Shown here: one piece after another, positions 17,435 through 25,915 of the stretch | How the letters are laid out: each line of letters opens with the position of its first letter | Position numbering within the stretch: the stretch's first letter is position 1 | From: JBDLRH01 sp039800165 | Lineage (GTDB): Bacteria; Pseudomonadota; Gammaproteobacteria; Burkholderiales; Burkholderiaceae_C | Direction: 5' to 3' | Length of the DNA stretch: 30,855 nt | NCBI GenBank assembly: GCA_039800165.1 | Contig: JBDLRH010000057.1 | Coordinates: forward strand, 1-30,855 | The notes under the pieces: generated by a model | Told to the model about the DNA's origin: nothing | Databases searched by the model: none | Seen by the model: the letters and a program-made list of their open reading frames with translations, nothing else | Made by a program: the position numbers and the translations under genes

Positions 17435-19494
17435 AGACCACCGCCGCCACATCGAGTGCCGTACCGCCGTCGGCTCCCACCGGGGCTGCGCGCCGCACCG
17501 AGATGCCGCGCGAGACGCGCGACACGCTGTTCCTGCTTGGCGTCATCGCCTGGGTGGTGTTGCCGCATGCCGCACGCCTGCCGCTGTGGTGCGTGCTGAT
17601 GAGTGCTGCCGTGCTGCTGTGGCGTGGCGCACTGGCGTGGCAGGCGCGTGCCCTGCCCGGCCTGTGGGTGCGCGTGGCGCTGCTGGCGCTGGCCATCGGT
17701 GCCACCCTGTTCAGCCACCGCACGGTGCTCGGCCGCGACGCCGGGGTCACGCTGATCGTGGTGCTGCTGGCGCTCAAGACGCTGGAGCTGCGGGCGCGCC
17801 GCGACGCGTTCGTGGTGTTCTTCCTCGGCTTCTTCACCCTGCTGACGCATTTCTTCTTCTCGCAGTCGCTGCTGACCGCGCTGGCCATGGTGGTGGCGCT
17901 GCTCGGCCTGCTGACCGCGCTGGTCAATGCACACATGCCCGCCGGGCGGCCCACGCTGTGGCAGTCGGGTCGCATCGCGCTGCGGCTCGCGGCGGTGGGC
18001 ACGCCGGTGATGCTGGCGCTGTTCATGCTGTTCCCGCGGCTGGCGCCGCTGTGGGGCCTGCCGTCAGACGCACACAGCGGCCGCAGCGGCCTGTCGGCCA
18101 GCATTCGCGTCGGTCAGGTGGCCGAGCTGGCGCTGGACGACAGCGTGGCCATGCGGGTGCGCTTCGAGGGCGCGGTACCACGCCGGCAAGACCTGTACTT
18201 TCGCGGGCCGGTGCTCAGCGACTTCGACGGCCGCGAATGGCGGCCGCGTGTCCAGCTGCGCAACAGCACACCGGTCAACCTGCAGGTCAGCGGCGAGCCG
18301 GTGCGCTACGAGGTCACGCTCGAGCCATCCAACCGCCCGTGGGTGATGACGCTCGAGGCGACCGTCGAGCCACCGCAGTCGGCAGCGCTGCGGGTCAAGC
18401 CCACCACCGACCTGCTGTGGCTGTCGGAGTCACCATTGACCGACCTGGTGCGCTACCGCGCGCAAAGCCATCCGACGTTCCGCTACGGGCCCGCCAGCCG
18501 CGCGGCGATCTCACCCGACGACCGCGACCTGCCCACCGGCTTCAATCCGCGCACACTGCAGTGGGCCGTCGACCTGCGGCGCGACCCGCGCTTTGCGCAG
18601 GGCAACGACGAAGGCCTGGTGAACTTCGTGCTGGAGCACCTGCGCACGCAGGGCTATCGCTACACGCTCGAGCCCGGCGTGTTTGGCGACAACACCGCCG
18701 ATGAATTCTGGTTCGACCGCAAGGCGGGCTTCTGCGAGCACATCGCCTCGTCGTTCGCGGTGCTGATGCGCGCGCTGGACATCCCGGCGCGGGTGGTCAC
18801 CGGCTACCAGGGCGGAGACATCAACCCGGTGGACGGCATCTGGACCGTGCGCAACAGCGATGCGCATGCCTGGACCGAGGTGTGGCTGGCCGGCCAGGGC
18901 TGGGTTCGGGTGGACCCGACCGCAGCGGTGGCGCCCGGGCGCACCGGCAGCTTCGAGCGGCTGCGCCCGGCCCCCGGCGCGGTGGCCACGGCGCTGAGTG
19001 CAATCGCGCCGCAATTCGCGCTGGTGAACCTGCGCGCGATGTGGGAGGCGCTGAACAACCGGTGGAACCAGTGGGTGCTGAACTACACGCAAAGCCGCCA
19101 GCTCGACTTGCTGCGCAGCCTGGGCTTCAACGCACCGACCTGGCAAGACCTGGGTTATCTGCTGGCCGGGTTGCTGAGTGCGCTGAGCCTGATCGGTGCC
19201 GGCGTCGCGCTGTGGCAGCGGCGGCGTACCGACCCGTGGGTGGCCTTGCTGGTGCAGGCGCGCGACGTGTTGTCGCGCCGCGGCGTGCGCACCCCGGCGC
19301 AGGCCACCCCGCGCGAGCTGGCCACCGCGGCCCGCCAGCGCTGGGGCGCGGCGGCGCAGGCGCTGGCCGACTGGCTGATGCAGCTGGAAGCCTTGCGTTA
19401 TGCGCCCCGCGCAGCCGATGGCAACGCAACGCGCATCGCTACACTCAGGCGCCAATGGAAGCAGCTCCAGCGCCAACTGCCAGGCCGCGCCTGA
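17428..19494 (+). CDS. tgpA: TgpA-like membrane transglutaminase (DUF3488-transglutaminase-DUF4129)
   Basis: Inner-membrane protein with a periplasmic transglutaminase domain, 688 residues. Domain order: an N-terminal multi-helix DUF3488 region (about residues 25-200), an extracytoplasmic beta-rich part, the transglutaminase core with Cys436 (GFCEH), His480 (AHAWTEV) and Asp496 (VDPT), one more transmembrane helix near residue 575, and a C-terminal cytoplasmic DUF4129-like segment (RGVRTPAQATPRELA). The triad is complete, so it should be active as an acyl-transfer or hydrolytic enzyme; the substrate is unknown. The Pseudomonas homologue TgpA is reported as important for growth. The GTG start at 17428 has GGAGG about 11 bases upstream; a later ATG at 17503 is an alternative start that would keep all helices. 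Confidence 0.95.
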   Translation: MLKTTAATSSAVPPSAPTGAARRTEMPRETRDTLFLLGVIAWVVLPHAARLPLWCVLMSAAVLLWRGALAWQARALPGLWVRVALLALAIGATLFSHRTVLGRDAGVTLIVVLLALKTLELRARRDAFVVFFLGFFTLLTHFFFSQSLLTALAMVVALLGLLTALVNAHMPAGRPTLWQSGRIALRLAAVGTPVMLALFMLFPRLAPLWGLPSDAHSGRSGLSASIRVGQVAELALDDSVAMRVRFEGAVPRRQDLYFRGPVLSDFDGREWRPRVQLRNSTPVNLQVSGEPVRYEVTLEPSNRPWVMTLEATVEPPQSAALRVKPTTDLLWLSESPLTDLVRYRAQSHPTFRYGPASRAAISPDDRDLPTGFNPRTLQWAVDLRRDPRFAQGNDEGLVNFVLEHLRTQGYRYTLEPGVFGDNTADEFWFDRKAGFCEHIASSFAVLMRALDIPARVVTGYQGGDINPVDGIWTVRNSDAHAWTEVWLAGQGWVRVDPTAAVAPGRTGSFERLRPAPGAVATALSAIAPQFALVNLRAMWEALNNRWNQWVLNYTQSRQLDLLRSLGFNAPTWQDLGYLLAGLLSALSLIGAGVALWQRRRTDPWVALLVQARDVLSRRGVRTPAQATPRELATAARQRWGAAAQALADWLMQLEALRYAPRAADGNATRIATLRRQWKQLQRQLPGRA

Positions 19495-20684
19495 CACCCG
19501 CCGCACGCATCGTCGCCGGCGCCGTGCTTGCCCTGATGCTGGCGACCGCCGGCGCAAGCCCGGCCGTGGCGCAGGACAAGCCGCCTCGCAGCGAGAAGCC
19601 GTCACCCAAGGACAGCCAAAAGGGTGCCGCCAAAAACAAGGCGAAGACCACGAAGAAGGACCGGGCCGCTCCGGCGGCCACGGCACCGCGCAGCACGGCG
19701 CAGGGCGTGCCTTACGCGCAGCGCGACGATGCGATGCGCGTTGCCGACGAGATCGCCGAGCAGCGCGGGCTGGACCGCGAATGGGTGCGCCGCATGCTGG
19801 GGGAGGCGCGGCTAGTGCCGCAGATCCAGCGGCTGATGCGACCTGCGCCTGTCGGAACGCCGAAGAACTGGCGCGTGTACCGCAGCCGCTTCATCGACCC
19901 GGTGCGCGTGCGTGCCGGCGTGCGCTTCTGGCAGGCGCAGCGCGAGTGGCTTGAACGCGCCGAGCGCGAATACGGCGTGCCCCCCGAAATGGTGGTGGGC
20001 ATCATCGGCGTGGAGACGCTGTACGGGCAGCACATGGGCAGCTTCCGGGTGATCGATGCGCTGGCCACGCTGGCCTTCGACTTCCCGAGCGAGCACCCGC
20101 GGGCGATGGACCGCACCGCGTTCTTCCGCGGCGAGCTCGAGCATTTCCTGTCGCTGCACCAGCGCACCGGCGACGACCCGTTGCGCGCGCTGGGCAGCTA
20201 CGCCGGCGCGATGGGCATGCCGCAGTTCATGCCCTCGAGCCGCGTGCGCTTTGCGGTGGACTTCGACGGCGACGGGCGCATCGACCTCAACCGCAGCGCC
20301 GCCGACGTGATCGGCTCGGTGGCCAACTACTTTCGCGCCTTCGGCTGGAAGCCCGGCATGCCGACGCACTATCCGGTGCAGTTCGACAGCACGAAACTTG
20401 ACCTCGAAGCGCTGCTGCTGCCCGACATCCTGCCGACCTTCAGCGTGGCGGCGTTCGGCGCCCGGGGCGCCGTGCTGGAAGGCGCCGCCAACGCACACGA
20501 GGGGCCGCTGGCACTGGTGGAACTGCAAAACGGCAGCGACGCGCCGCAGTACGTGGCCGGCACCGAGAACTTCTACGTGATCACCCGCTACAACTGGAGC
20601 AGCTACTACGCGATGGCGGTGATCGAGCTCGGGCAGGCGGTGCGACAGGCGCTTGACGGCGCCGCACCCCAGGCGGTTCGCTGA
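19455..20684 (+). CDS. Lytic murein transglycosylase, MltB family
   Basis: Exported peptidoglycan hydrolase that cleaves glycan strands to form 1,6-anhydromuramic ends. From ATG 19455 it has 409 residues: a signal-like segment (hydrophobic core AARIVAGAVLALMLATAGAS, likely cleavage after AVA or VAQ near residue 40, no lipobox cysteine, so probably periplasmic rather than a lipoprotein), a Lys-rich low-complexity linker, then the MltB domain with catalytic Glu187 in GVETLYGQHMGSF, GAMGMPQFMPSS and DFDGDGRIDLNRS, a calcium-loop-like motif. The start lies inside the last 40 bases of tgpA, so the two are coupled. The gene is convergent with the alpha-E gene, with only 15 bases between stops. Confidence 0.92.
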   Translation: MEAAPAPTARPRLTPAARIVAGAVLALMLATAGASPAVAQDKPPRSEKPSPKDSQKGAAKNKAKTTKKDRAAPAATAPRSTAQGVPYAQRDDAMRVADEIAEQRGLDREWVRRMLGEARLVPQIQRLMRPAPVGTPKNWRVYRSRFIDPVRVRAGVRFWQAQREWLERAEREYGVPPEMVVGIIGVETLYGQHMGSFRVIDALATLAFDFPSEHPRAMDRTAFFRGELEHFLSLHQRTGDDPLRALGSYAGAMGMPQFMPSSRVRFAVDFDGDGRIDLNRSAADVIGSVANYFRAFGWKPGMPTHYPVQFDSTKLDLEALLLPDILPTFSVAAFGARGAVLEGAANAHEGPLALVELQNGSDAPQYVAGTENFYVITRYNWSSYYAMAVIELGQAVRQALDGAAPQAVR

Positions 20685-20699
20685 CGGTGCGCCGCCTGA

Positions 20700-21659
20700 T
20701 CAGGCGTAGTTCGGCACCAGGAAGTCGCGGCTGATGCGACCGCCAAGGTCGTTCACGCGGTCGAGGAACTGCGTGAGAAAGGCGTGCAGCCCGGTGGCGA
20801 GGATCTCCTCGATGTGGCCGTACTGCAGCTCGGCGCGCAGCCGCCCGGCCAGGCGCCGCGTTTCATCCGACTGGTCGTTGGCCACCTGCGCCAGGTTGGC
20901 CACCACCTCGTTCATGCTGGCATGCAGCGAGCGCGGCATGTCAGGGCGCAGGATCAGCAGCTCGGCCACCCGCTCGGGCTTGATCACGTCGCGATAGACC
21001 TTGCGGTAGATCTCGAAGCCCGAGACGCTGCGCAGGATCGCGCTCCAGTGATAGAAGTCGTATTCCTGGTCCTGCTCGGTGGCCGCGCCGAAGAAGTCGC
21101 TTTCCAGCGCATGGAACTTCACGTCGACCAGCCGCGCGGTGTTGTCGGCGCGCTCGAGGAAGGTGCCCAGCCGCATGAAGTGCAGCGCCTCGTCCATCAG
21201 CATGGTGCCCACCGTGACGCCACGCGACAGGTGCGAGCGGAACTTGACCCACTCAAAGAACTGGCCCGGGTCGCGCTCGAAGTCGCCGCTGCGGATCATG
21301 CGGTTGACTTCCAGCCAGGTCTGGTTTTGCGTTTCCCACACCTCCGTCGTGAGCGTTCCGCGCACCGCACGCGCGTTTTCGCGCGCGGCCTTCAGGCACG
21401 AGATGATGGACGAGGGGTTGTCCTCGTCCTTGACCATGAACTCCAGCACGCCCTTGGGCGTGACATCGCCGTACAGCGCGCCGTACGAGGGCAGCAGCTC
21501 GCTGATCGACAACAGTCCCTGCCAGCCCAGCTGCGCCACCGTGGCCGATTGCGGCAACAGCGAGGTCTGGTAGTTCACATCGAGCATGCGTGCGGTGTTC
21601 TCGGCGCGCTCGGTGTAGCGCGACATCCAGAACAGGTGGTCTGCGGTACGGGACAGCAT
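20700..21659 (-). CDS. Alpha-E domain protein (DUF403, COG2307)
   Basis: All-helical alpha-E protein, 319 residues, cytoplasmic. It begins with the family signature MLSRTADHLFWMSRYTERAENTARMLDV (residues 1-28) and keeps the repeated helical pattern (FLERADNTARLVDVKFHALE in the middle). No enzymatic activity is known. The family nearly always sits next to a circularly permuted ATP-grasp protein and a transglutaminase. In published comparative-genomic work this set is predicted to belong to a peptide-forming or peptide-tagging pathway. Here it starts only five bases after the ATP-grasp gene, so both are made from one transcript. Its stop lies inside a 14-base palindrome CGCCTGATCAGGCG (20693-20706) shared with the end region of the convergent transglycosylase. 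Confidence 0.93.
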   Translation of the reverse strand: MLSRTADHLFWMSRYTERAENTARMLDVNYQTSLLPQSATVAQLGWQGLLSISELLPSYGALYGDVTPKGVLEFMVKDEDNPSSIISCLKAARENARAVRGTLTTEVWETQNQTWLEVNRMIRSGDFERDPGQFFEWVKFRSHLSRGVTVGTMLMDEALHFMRLGTFLERADNTARLVDVKFHALESDFFGAATEQDQEYDFYHWSAILRSVSGFEIYRKVYRDVIKPERVAELLILRPDMPRSLHASMNEVVANLAQVANDQSDETRRLAGRLRAELQYGHIEEILATGLHAFLTQFLDRVNDLGGRISRDFLVPNYA

Positions 21660-21664
21660 GATGT

Positions 21665-23158
21665 TCAGTGCTCCAGGATCCAGGTGTCCTTGGTGCCGCC
21701 GCCCTGCGACGAGTTCACCACCAGCGAGCCCTCTTTCAGGGCCACGCGCGTCAGGCCGCCCGGCACCATCTGCACCGTGCGCCCGCTCAGCACGAAGGGC
21801 CGCAGGTCGATGTGGCGCGGCGCGATGCCGGACTCCACAAACGTCGGGCAGCTTGACAGGCTGAGCGTGGGCTGCGCGATGTAGCCCTCGGGCTTGGCGA
21901 TCAGGGCGCGACGGAAATCCTCGATCTCCTGATGCGTGGCCGCCGGGCCCACCAGCATGCCGTAGCCGCCGGCGCCGTGCACCTCCTTGACCACCAGGTC
22001 CTTCAGGTTGGCAAGCGTGTAGGCCAGGTCATCGGGCTTGCGGCACTGGTAGGTGGGCACGTTGTCGAGGATCGGCTTTTCGCCGAGGTAGAACTCGATC
22101 ATCTGAGGCACGTAGGGATAGATCGACTTGTCGTCGGCAATCCCGGTACCCACCGCATTGCAGATGGTCACGTGGCCTGCGCGGTAGGCCTGCATCAGGC
22201 CGGCGCAGCCCAGAGAGGTGTCGGGGCGAAACACCATCGGGTCGAGGAAGTCGTCGTCCACCCGGCGGTAGATCACGTCCACCCGCTTCGGGCCGCGGGT
22301 GGTGCGCATGTAGACGAAGTTGTCGCGCACGAAGAGGTCTTGCCCCTCGACCAGCTCCACGCCCATCTGCTGCGCCAGGAACGCGTGCTCGAAGTACGCG
22401 CTGTTGTACATGCCCGGGGTCAGCACCACCACCGTGGGCTCGGCGGTGGTGGGCGGGCTGGACGCGCGCAGCGTCTCCAGCAGCAGGTCGGGGTAGTGCG
22501 CCACCGGCGCCACCTGGTGGCGCGCGAACAGGTCGGGGAAGAGCCGCATCATCATCTTGCGGTCTTCGAGCATGTAGCTCACGCCGCTGGGCACGCGCAG
22601 GTTGTCCTCAAGCACGTAGTAGCGGCCCTCGCCGCTGGCATCGGGCGCGCGCACGATGTCGATGCCGGCGATGTGCGAGTACACCTGCTGCGGCACATCC
22701 ACGCCCATCATGACCGGACGGAACTGCGCGTTGCCGGTGATCTGCTCGGCCGGAATCACGCCGGCCTTCAGGATCTCCTGGCCGTGATAGACGTCGTGGA
22801 TGAAGCGGTTGAGTGCGGTGACGCGCTGCACCAGGCCGCGCTCCATGCGTGCCCATTCGTGCGCGGGAATGATGCGCGGAATCAGGTCGAACGGGATCAA
22901 CCGCTCGGTGCCTCCGTTGTCCGAGCCCGCGTCCTCATCCTTGGCGCCGTACACCGCAAAGGTGATGCCTACGCGCCGGAAGATCATCTCGGCTTCGTCG
23001 CGACGGGCCTGCATCACATCGGCGGGCTGGCCGGCCAGCCAGGCCGCGTAGTCCTTGTAGTGCGCGCGGACGGCAGCGGGGTCGGTCGCTGCAGGCGATG
23101 CCCCGCAGGCCGCGGGGTCGGTGTACATCTCGTCGAATCGGCGCAGGGTCGGGCTCAT
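21665..23158 (-). CDS. Circularly permuted ATP-grasp protein (COG2308)
   Basis: Predicted ATP-dependent carboxylate-amine ligase of the circularly permuted ATP-grasp class 2 family, 497 residues from ATG 23158. Conserved blocks include the N-terminal FDEMYTD, the GVDVPQQVYSHIAGIDIVR and YVLEDNLRVPSGVSYMLEDR segments, the VVVLTPGMYNSAYFEHAFLA block, the VDVIYRRVDDDFLDP nucleotide-region block, NAVGTGIADDKSIYPYVP and the terminal VNSSQGGGTKDTW. Substrates are unknown; the fold predicts formation of an amide or peptide bond via an acyl phosphate. The frame extends upstream to a TTG at 23197, but ATG 23158 matches the usual family start. No Shine-Dalgarno sequence precedes it; an extended -10 lies so close that transcription may begin at the ATG. 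Followed directly by the alpha-E gene. Confidence 0.94.
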   Translation of the reverse strand: MSPTLRRFDEMYTDPAACGASPAATDPAAVRAHYKDYAAWLAGQPADVMQARRDEAEMIFRRVGITFAVYGAKDEDAGSDNGGTERLIPFDLIPRIIPAHEWARMERGLVQRVTALNRFIHDVYHGQEILKAGVIPAEQITGNAQFRPVMMGVDVPQQVYSHIAGIDIVRAPDASGEGRYYVLEDNLRVPSGVSYMLEDRKMMMRLFPDLFARHQVAPVAHYPDLLLETLRASSPPTTAEPTVVVLTPGMYNSAYFEHAFLAQQMGVELVEGQDLFVRDNFVYMRTTRGPKRVDVIYRRVDDDFLDPMVFRPDTSLGCAGLMQAYRAGHVTICNAVGTGIADDKSIYPYVPQMIEFYLGEKPILDNVPTYQCRKPDDLAYTLANLKDLVVKEVHGAGGYGMLVGPAATHQEIEDFRRALIAKPEGYIAQPTLSLSSCPTFVESGIAPRHIDLRPFVLSGRTVQMVPGGLTRVALKEGSLVVNSSQGGGTKDTWILEH

Positions 23159-23164
23159 AAGGTC

Positions 23165-23188
23165 AGGATAGCAAGTTTCGGGCCCGAA
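23165..23188 (-). promoter_or_regulatory. Extended -10 promoter with palindrome before the ATP-grasp gene
   Basis: On the minus strand ACTTGCTATCCT (23176-23165) contains an extended -10 (TG-N-TATCCT) whose end is six bases from the ATG at 23158, so the start of transcription would fall at the initiation codon. Directly upstream is the perfect 12-base palindrome TTCGGGCCCGAA (23177-23188), in place for an operator over the spacer and -35 region. No good -35 is seen. Confidence 0.5.
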
Positions 23189-23203
23189 TCGCTTCAAATG
23201 GGC

Positions 23204-25807
23204 TCATGGTGCGCCCGGCATCCGGTGGTGCCAGTAGCGTTGGCGCTCGTCGCGCCAGCAGCGCATCGCGTCGGGCTGATCGCTGCGCCACAGCGCCGCC
23301 CCGCAGTCCACCGTGCTGACCCAGCGCACGCCGCGCTCGCGGTAGCGCTCCAGCACCGGCGGCGCCGGGTGACCGAACCGGTTGCGGTAGCCGGCCTGCA
23401 CCACAGCGATGCGCGGCGCGGTCGCGTCGAGGAACGGCGCACTCGACGAGGTCTTGCTGCCATGGTGCGGCACCAGCAGCCAGTCCACCGGCTGCAGTTG
23501 CCCGGACGCCACCAGCGCAGACTCCTGCGCCAGTTCGATGTCGCCCGTCAGCAGCGCCCGGCGCCGGCGCCCTTGCGGGTCGGGCGCAGACTCGATGCGG
23601 ACAACGCAGCTCAGAGCGTTGGGCCGCCGGGCATCGGCATAGTCGTCCGTGCGCGGATGCAGCACCTCGAACTGCACACCGTCCCACGCCCAGCGTTGAC
23701 CGGCTTCGCAGCGCACCGGCTCGGGTGGGGCCGGCGTGCCCAGACCCGCCGATGCAACCACCGGCGCTGCGGACAGCAAAGGCCGCCAGTCTTCCACCGA
23801 ACTGAGCCAGCGCGCCTGCGGCTGCTGCGCCAGCACCGCAGCCGCGCCGCCGCTGTGGTCGCTGTCGCGATGGCTCACCACCAGCGTATCGAGCTGCTCG
23901 CCCCACGCGCGCAGCAGCGGCACCAGCACCCGATGGCCGGCGTCGGACTCGCGGCTGTAGCGCGGGCCGGCGTCGTACAGCAGCGTGTGACGGGCGGTGC
24001 GCACCAGCACCGCATTGCCCTGCCCGATATCGGCGGCCAGCAGCTCGAACGTGTCCGGCGCGGGGCGCGGCACCTGCCACAGCAGTGCCGGCAGCAACAG
24101 CGGCAGCCCCAGCACGCGCAGCCACGGTGGCAGGCGCAGCACCAGCAGCACGCCGCCCAGCAAGGCCGCGATGCCGGCCCACAGGTCCGGGATCGGCCGC
24201 CACAGGCTTGCCCACGGCCACAGGGCCAACCAGCCCAGCACCACCGACAGTGCCTGCAGCGCCAGATCGGCCAGCGACCACAGCGGCGGCCACAGCACAC
24301 CGAGCATCGCCAGCGGCGTGACAAGCAGCGTCACCCACGGGATCGCCAGCAGGTTGGCCACCAGGCCGATGATCGAGACCTGCCCGAACAGCAGCAGGCC
24401 CAGGGGCGCCAGCGCCAGCGTCACCGTGCCCTGCTCGCGTATCAGCGCACCCGCATGCCGGGCGAATGCGCGCAGGCCTGCGGCGAACGTCGGGCCGGTG
24501 TTGGCTGCGTGCGCTTCGCGCACGGGCGCTGCCTCGCGGCGGCCCGCGGCAAACAACACGCCCACCGCCACGAAGCTGAGCCAGAAGCCGGGCTGCAGCA
24601 GCGCCCACGGATCGACGGCCACCACCGCCAGCGCGGCGGCACACCACATCCACGACGCCGGCCACACCCGGCCCGACAGGCGCAGCACGCCCACCGCAAG
24701 CAGCATCCATACGGTGCGCTGCGCAGGTACGCCCCAGCCGCTGAACACCGCATAGCCTGCGGCCAGCAGCAGCCCCGCCAGCAGACCGGCGTGTGGCGCC
24801 GGCCAGCGCAGGCACAGCCGCGCGCTGCAACGCCACAGCGCACCCACCGCAGCAGCGGCCAGCCAGGCGAACATCGTCACATGCAGGCCCGAGATGCTCA
24901 TCAGGTGCGCGATACCCGTGGCACGGAACAGGTCCCAGTCGGCGCGGTCGATCGCGCGCTGGTCGCCGGTGACCAGTGCGGCCAGCACGCCCGCACTGCG
25001 CGCATCGGGCACCGCTTCAGCGATGCGGTCGCGCACCGCCTGCCGCGCCTGCTCCACCGGATGCAGCCAGGTGCCCGCCACGCGCTTTGGCTCGGCGTCG
25101 CGGGGGCCGGCGCGCACATAGCCGGTGGCCCCCAGCCGCTGCTCCCACATCCACAGCTCGAAGTCAAAGCCGTGCGGATTGATGCCGCCGCGCGCCGCCT
25201 TCAGCCGCACCGTCCAGGCCCAGCGCTCGCCTGCGCGCAGCGGCTGCGGCGCGCGCTGCAAGTCGGCGGGCACAAAGCCGCCGTACCAGGCCAGCCACAC
25301 GCGCGACGGTGCACGCACCGGCTGGCCGTCGAGGGCGGCTGACTCGATGTCAAAGCGAAACCGCACGCCGGCGTCGGTGGCCTGCGGCATGGAAGACACC
25401 ACCCCCACCACCGCGATGTCGCGCCCCTCCAGGCGGGCGTCGATCGCCTCTTGCGACATCAGCGTGGCACGCCAGCCGGTGGACGCCGCCGCCAGCGCCG
25501 CCATGCCAAGGCACAGCACGGCCAGCCAAGCAAGCTGCAACGACCGGGACGACGCGCGCATGCGCCGCATCCGCGCGAGCATCATCACGCTGATCAGCAC
25601 CCCCACCAGTGCCCCCACCAGCGCTGCCCCGTAGGCAGAGGGCGCCCACAGGGCCGGCTGCTGCAACTGCAGCGCCACGCCACCGATGAAGGCCAGCGCC
25701 GCGGCGGCGATCGCTCGCGCGAGGACGCCTGCGCGGTCGCGGTCGCGGTCGCGGTCGCGGTCGCTGATGCTGATGCTGATGCTGCCCTGGCGGTCCATGC
25801 CTCCCAT
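23204..25807 (-). CDS. comEC: DNA internalisation competence protein ComEC/Rec2
   Basis: Inner-membrane channel that takes single-stranded DNA into the cytoplasm during natural transformation. Its 867 residues carry all three family parts: an N-terminal membrane segment with a DUF4131/OB-like region (about residues 95-225), the multi-helix Competence domain (about 255-530) with the conserved TGIAHLMSISGLHVTMF, and a C-terminal metallo-beta-lactamase-like domain with SHRDSDHSGG (near residue 640) and VPHHGSKTSS (near 780). The ATG at 25807 has AGGGGA about seven bases upstream. The N terminus is odd: Ser-Ile and Asp-Arg dipeptide repeats encoded by a hexamer array precede the first helix. It is divergent from a transglutaminase gene and followed after 45 bases by the ATP-grasp gene. 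Confidence 0.96.
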   Translation of the reverse strand: MGGMDRQGSISISISDRDRDRDRDRAGVLARAIAAAALAFIGGVALQLQQPALWAPSAYGAALVGALVGVLISVMMLARMRRMRASSRSLQLAWLAVLCLGMAALAAASTGWRATLMSQEAIDARLEGRDIAVVGVVSSMPQATDAGVRFRFDIESAALDGQPVRAPSRVWLAWYGGFVPADLQRAPQPLRAGERWAWTVRLKAARGGINPHGFDFELWMWEQRLGATGYVRAGPRDAEPKRVAGTWLHPVEQARQAVRDRIAEAVPDARSAGVLAALVTGDQRAIDRADWDLFRATGIAHLMSISGLHVTMFAWLAAAAVGALWRCSARLCLRWPAPHAGLLAGLLLAAGYAVFSGWGVPAQRTVWMLLAVGVLRLSGRVWPASWMWCAAALAVVAVDPWALLQPGFWLSFVAVGVLFAAGRREAAPVREAHAANTGPTFAAGLRAFARHAGALIREQGTVTLALAPLGLLLFGQVSIIGLVANLLAIPWVTLLVTPLAMLGVLWPPLWSLADLALQALSVVLGWLALWPWASLWRPIPDLWAGIAALLGGVLLVLRLPPWLRVLGLPLLLPALLWQVPRPAPDTFELLAADIGQGNAVLVRTARHTLLYDAGPRYSRESDAGHRVLVPLLRAWGEQLDTLVVSHRDSDHSGGAAAVLAQQPQARWLSSVEDWRPLLSAAPVVASAGLGTPAPPEPVRCEAGQRWAWDGVQFEVLHPRTDDYADARRPNALSCVVRIESAPDPQGRRRRALLTGDIELAQESALVASGQLQPVDWLLVPHHGSKTSSSAPFLDATAPRIAVVQAGYRNRFGHPAPPVLERYRERGVRWVSTVDCGAALWRSDQPDAMRCWRDERQRYWHHRMPGAP
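25733..25784 (-). repeat. comEC: Hexanucleotide tandem array in the 5' end of comEC
   Basis: On the plus strand, five perfect copies of GCGGTC (25733-25762) run into three perfect copies of GCTGAT (25763-25780) and a partial fourth (GCTG). Read on the minus strand they encode (Ile-Ser)n followed by (Asp-Arg)5 at ComEC residues about 9-25, ahead of the first membrane helix. Copy-number changes would keep the frame. Confidence 0.9.
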
Positions 25808-25895
25808 GCGCCGTCCCCTGCCTCCCGAATGTGATTGATGCCCTTGACGCCGTGGAAGCGCCTTCCTTGCGCACGATAGCGCAGCGGCCCGCGCG

Positions 25896-25907
25896 ACTTG
25901 CTAGCAT
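25896..25907 (+). promoter_or_regulatory. Extended -10-like element before the transglutaminase gene
   Basis: ACTTGCTAGCAT carries TG-N-TAGCAT, four of six matches to TATAAT plus the extended TG. It ends eight bases before ATG 25916 and agrees at 10 of 12 positions with the element before the ATP-grasp gene. It predicts a nearly leaderless transcript; no -35 or Shine-Dalgarno is visible. Confidence 0.45.
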
Positions 25908-25915
25908 CGGCCGCC

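Noticed and set aside
20693..20706. Palindrome CGCCTGATCAGGCG between mltB and alpha-E as a bidirectional terminator
   Set aside because: Only a 5-bp stem around GATC and no T run on either side; it also includes the alpha-E stop codon. Noted but not called.
23159..23197. TTG 23197 as the ATP-grasp start
   Set aside because: The added 13 residues are encoded by the palindrome and promoter-like segment, and the family start is at ATG 23158.
21932..25342. 1136-codon open frame on the plus strand antisense to the ATP-grasp and comEC genes
   Set aside because: Its translation is a low-complexity His/Arg/Gln/Ala-rich product typical of GC-rich antisense frames, and both genes beneath it are clear family members.
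25733..25784. Short-repeat array considered as a CRISPR array
   Set aside because: Units are six bases with no spacers and are in frame within comEC; it is a simple tandem repeat.
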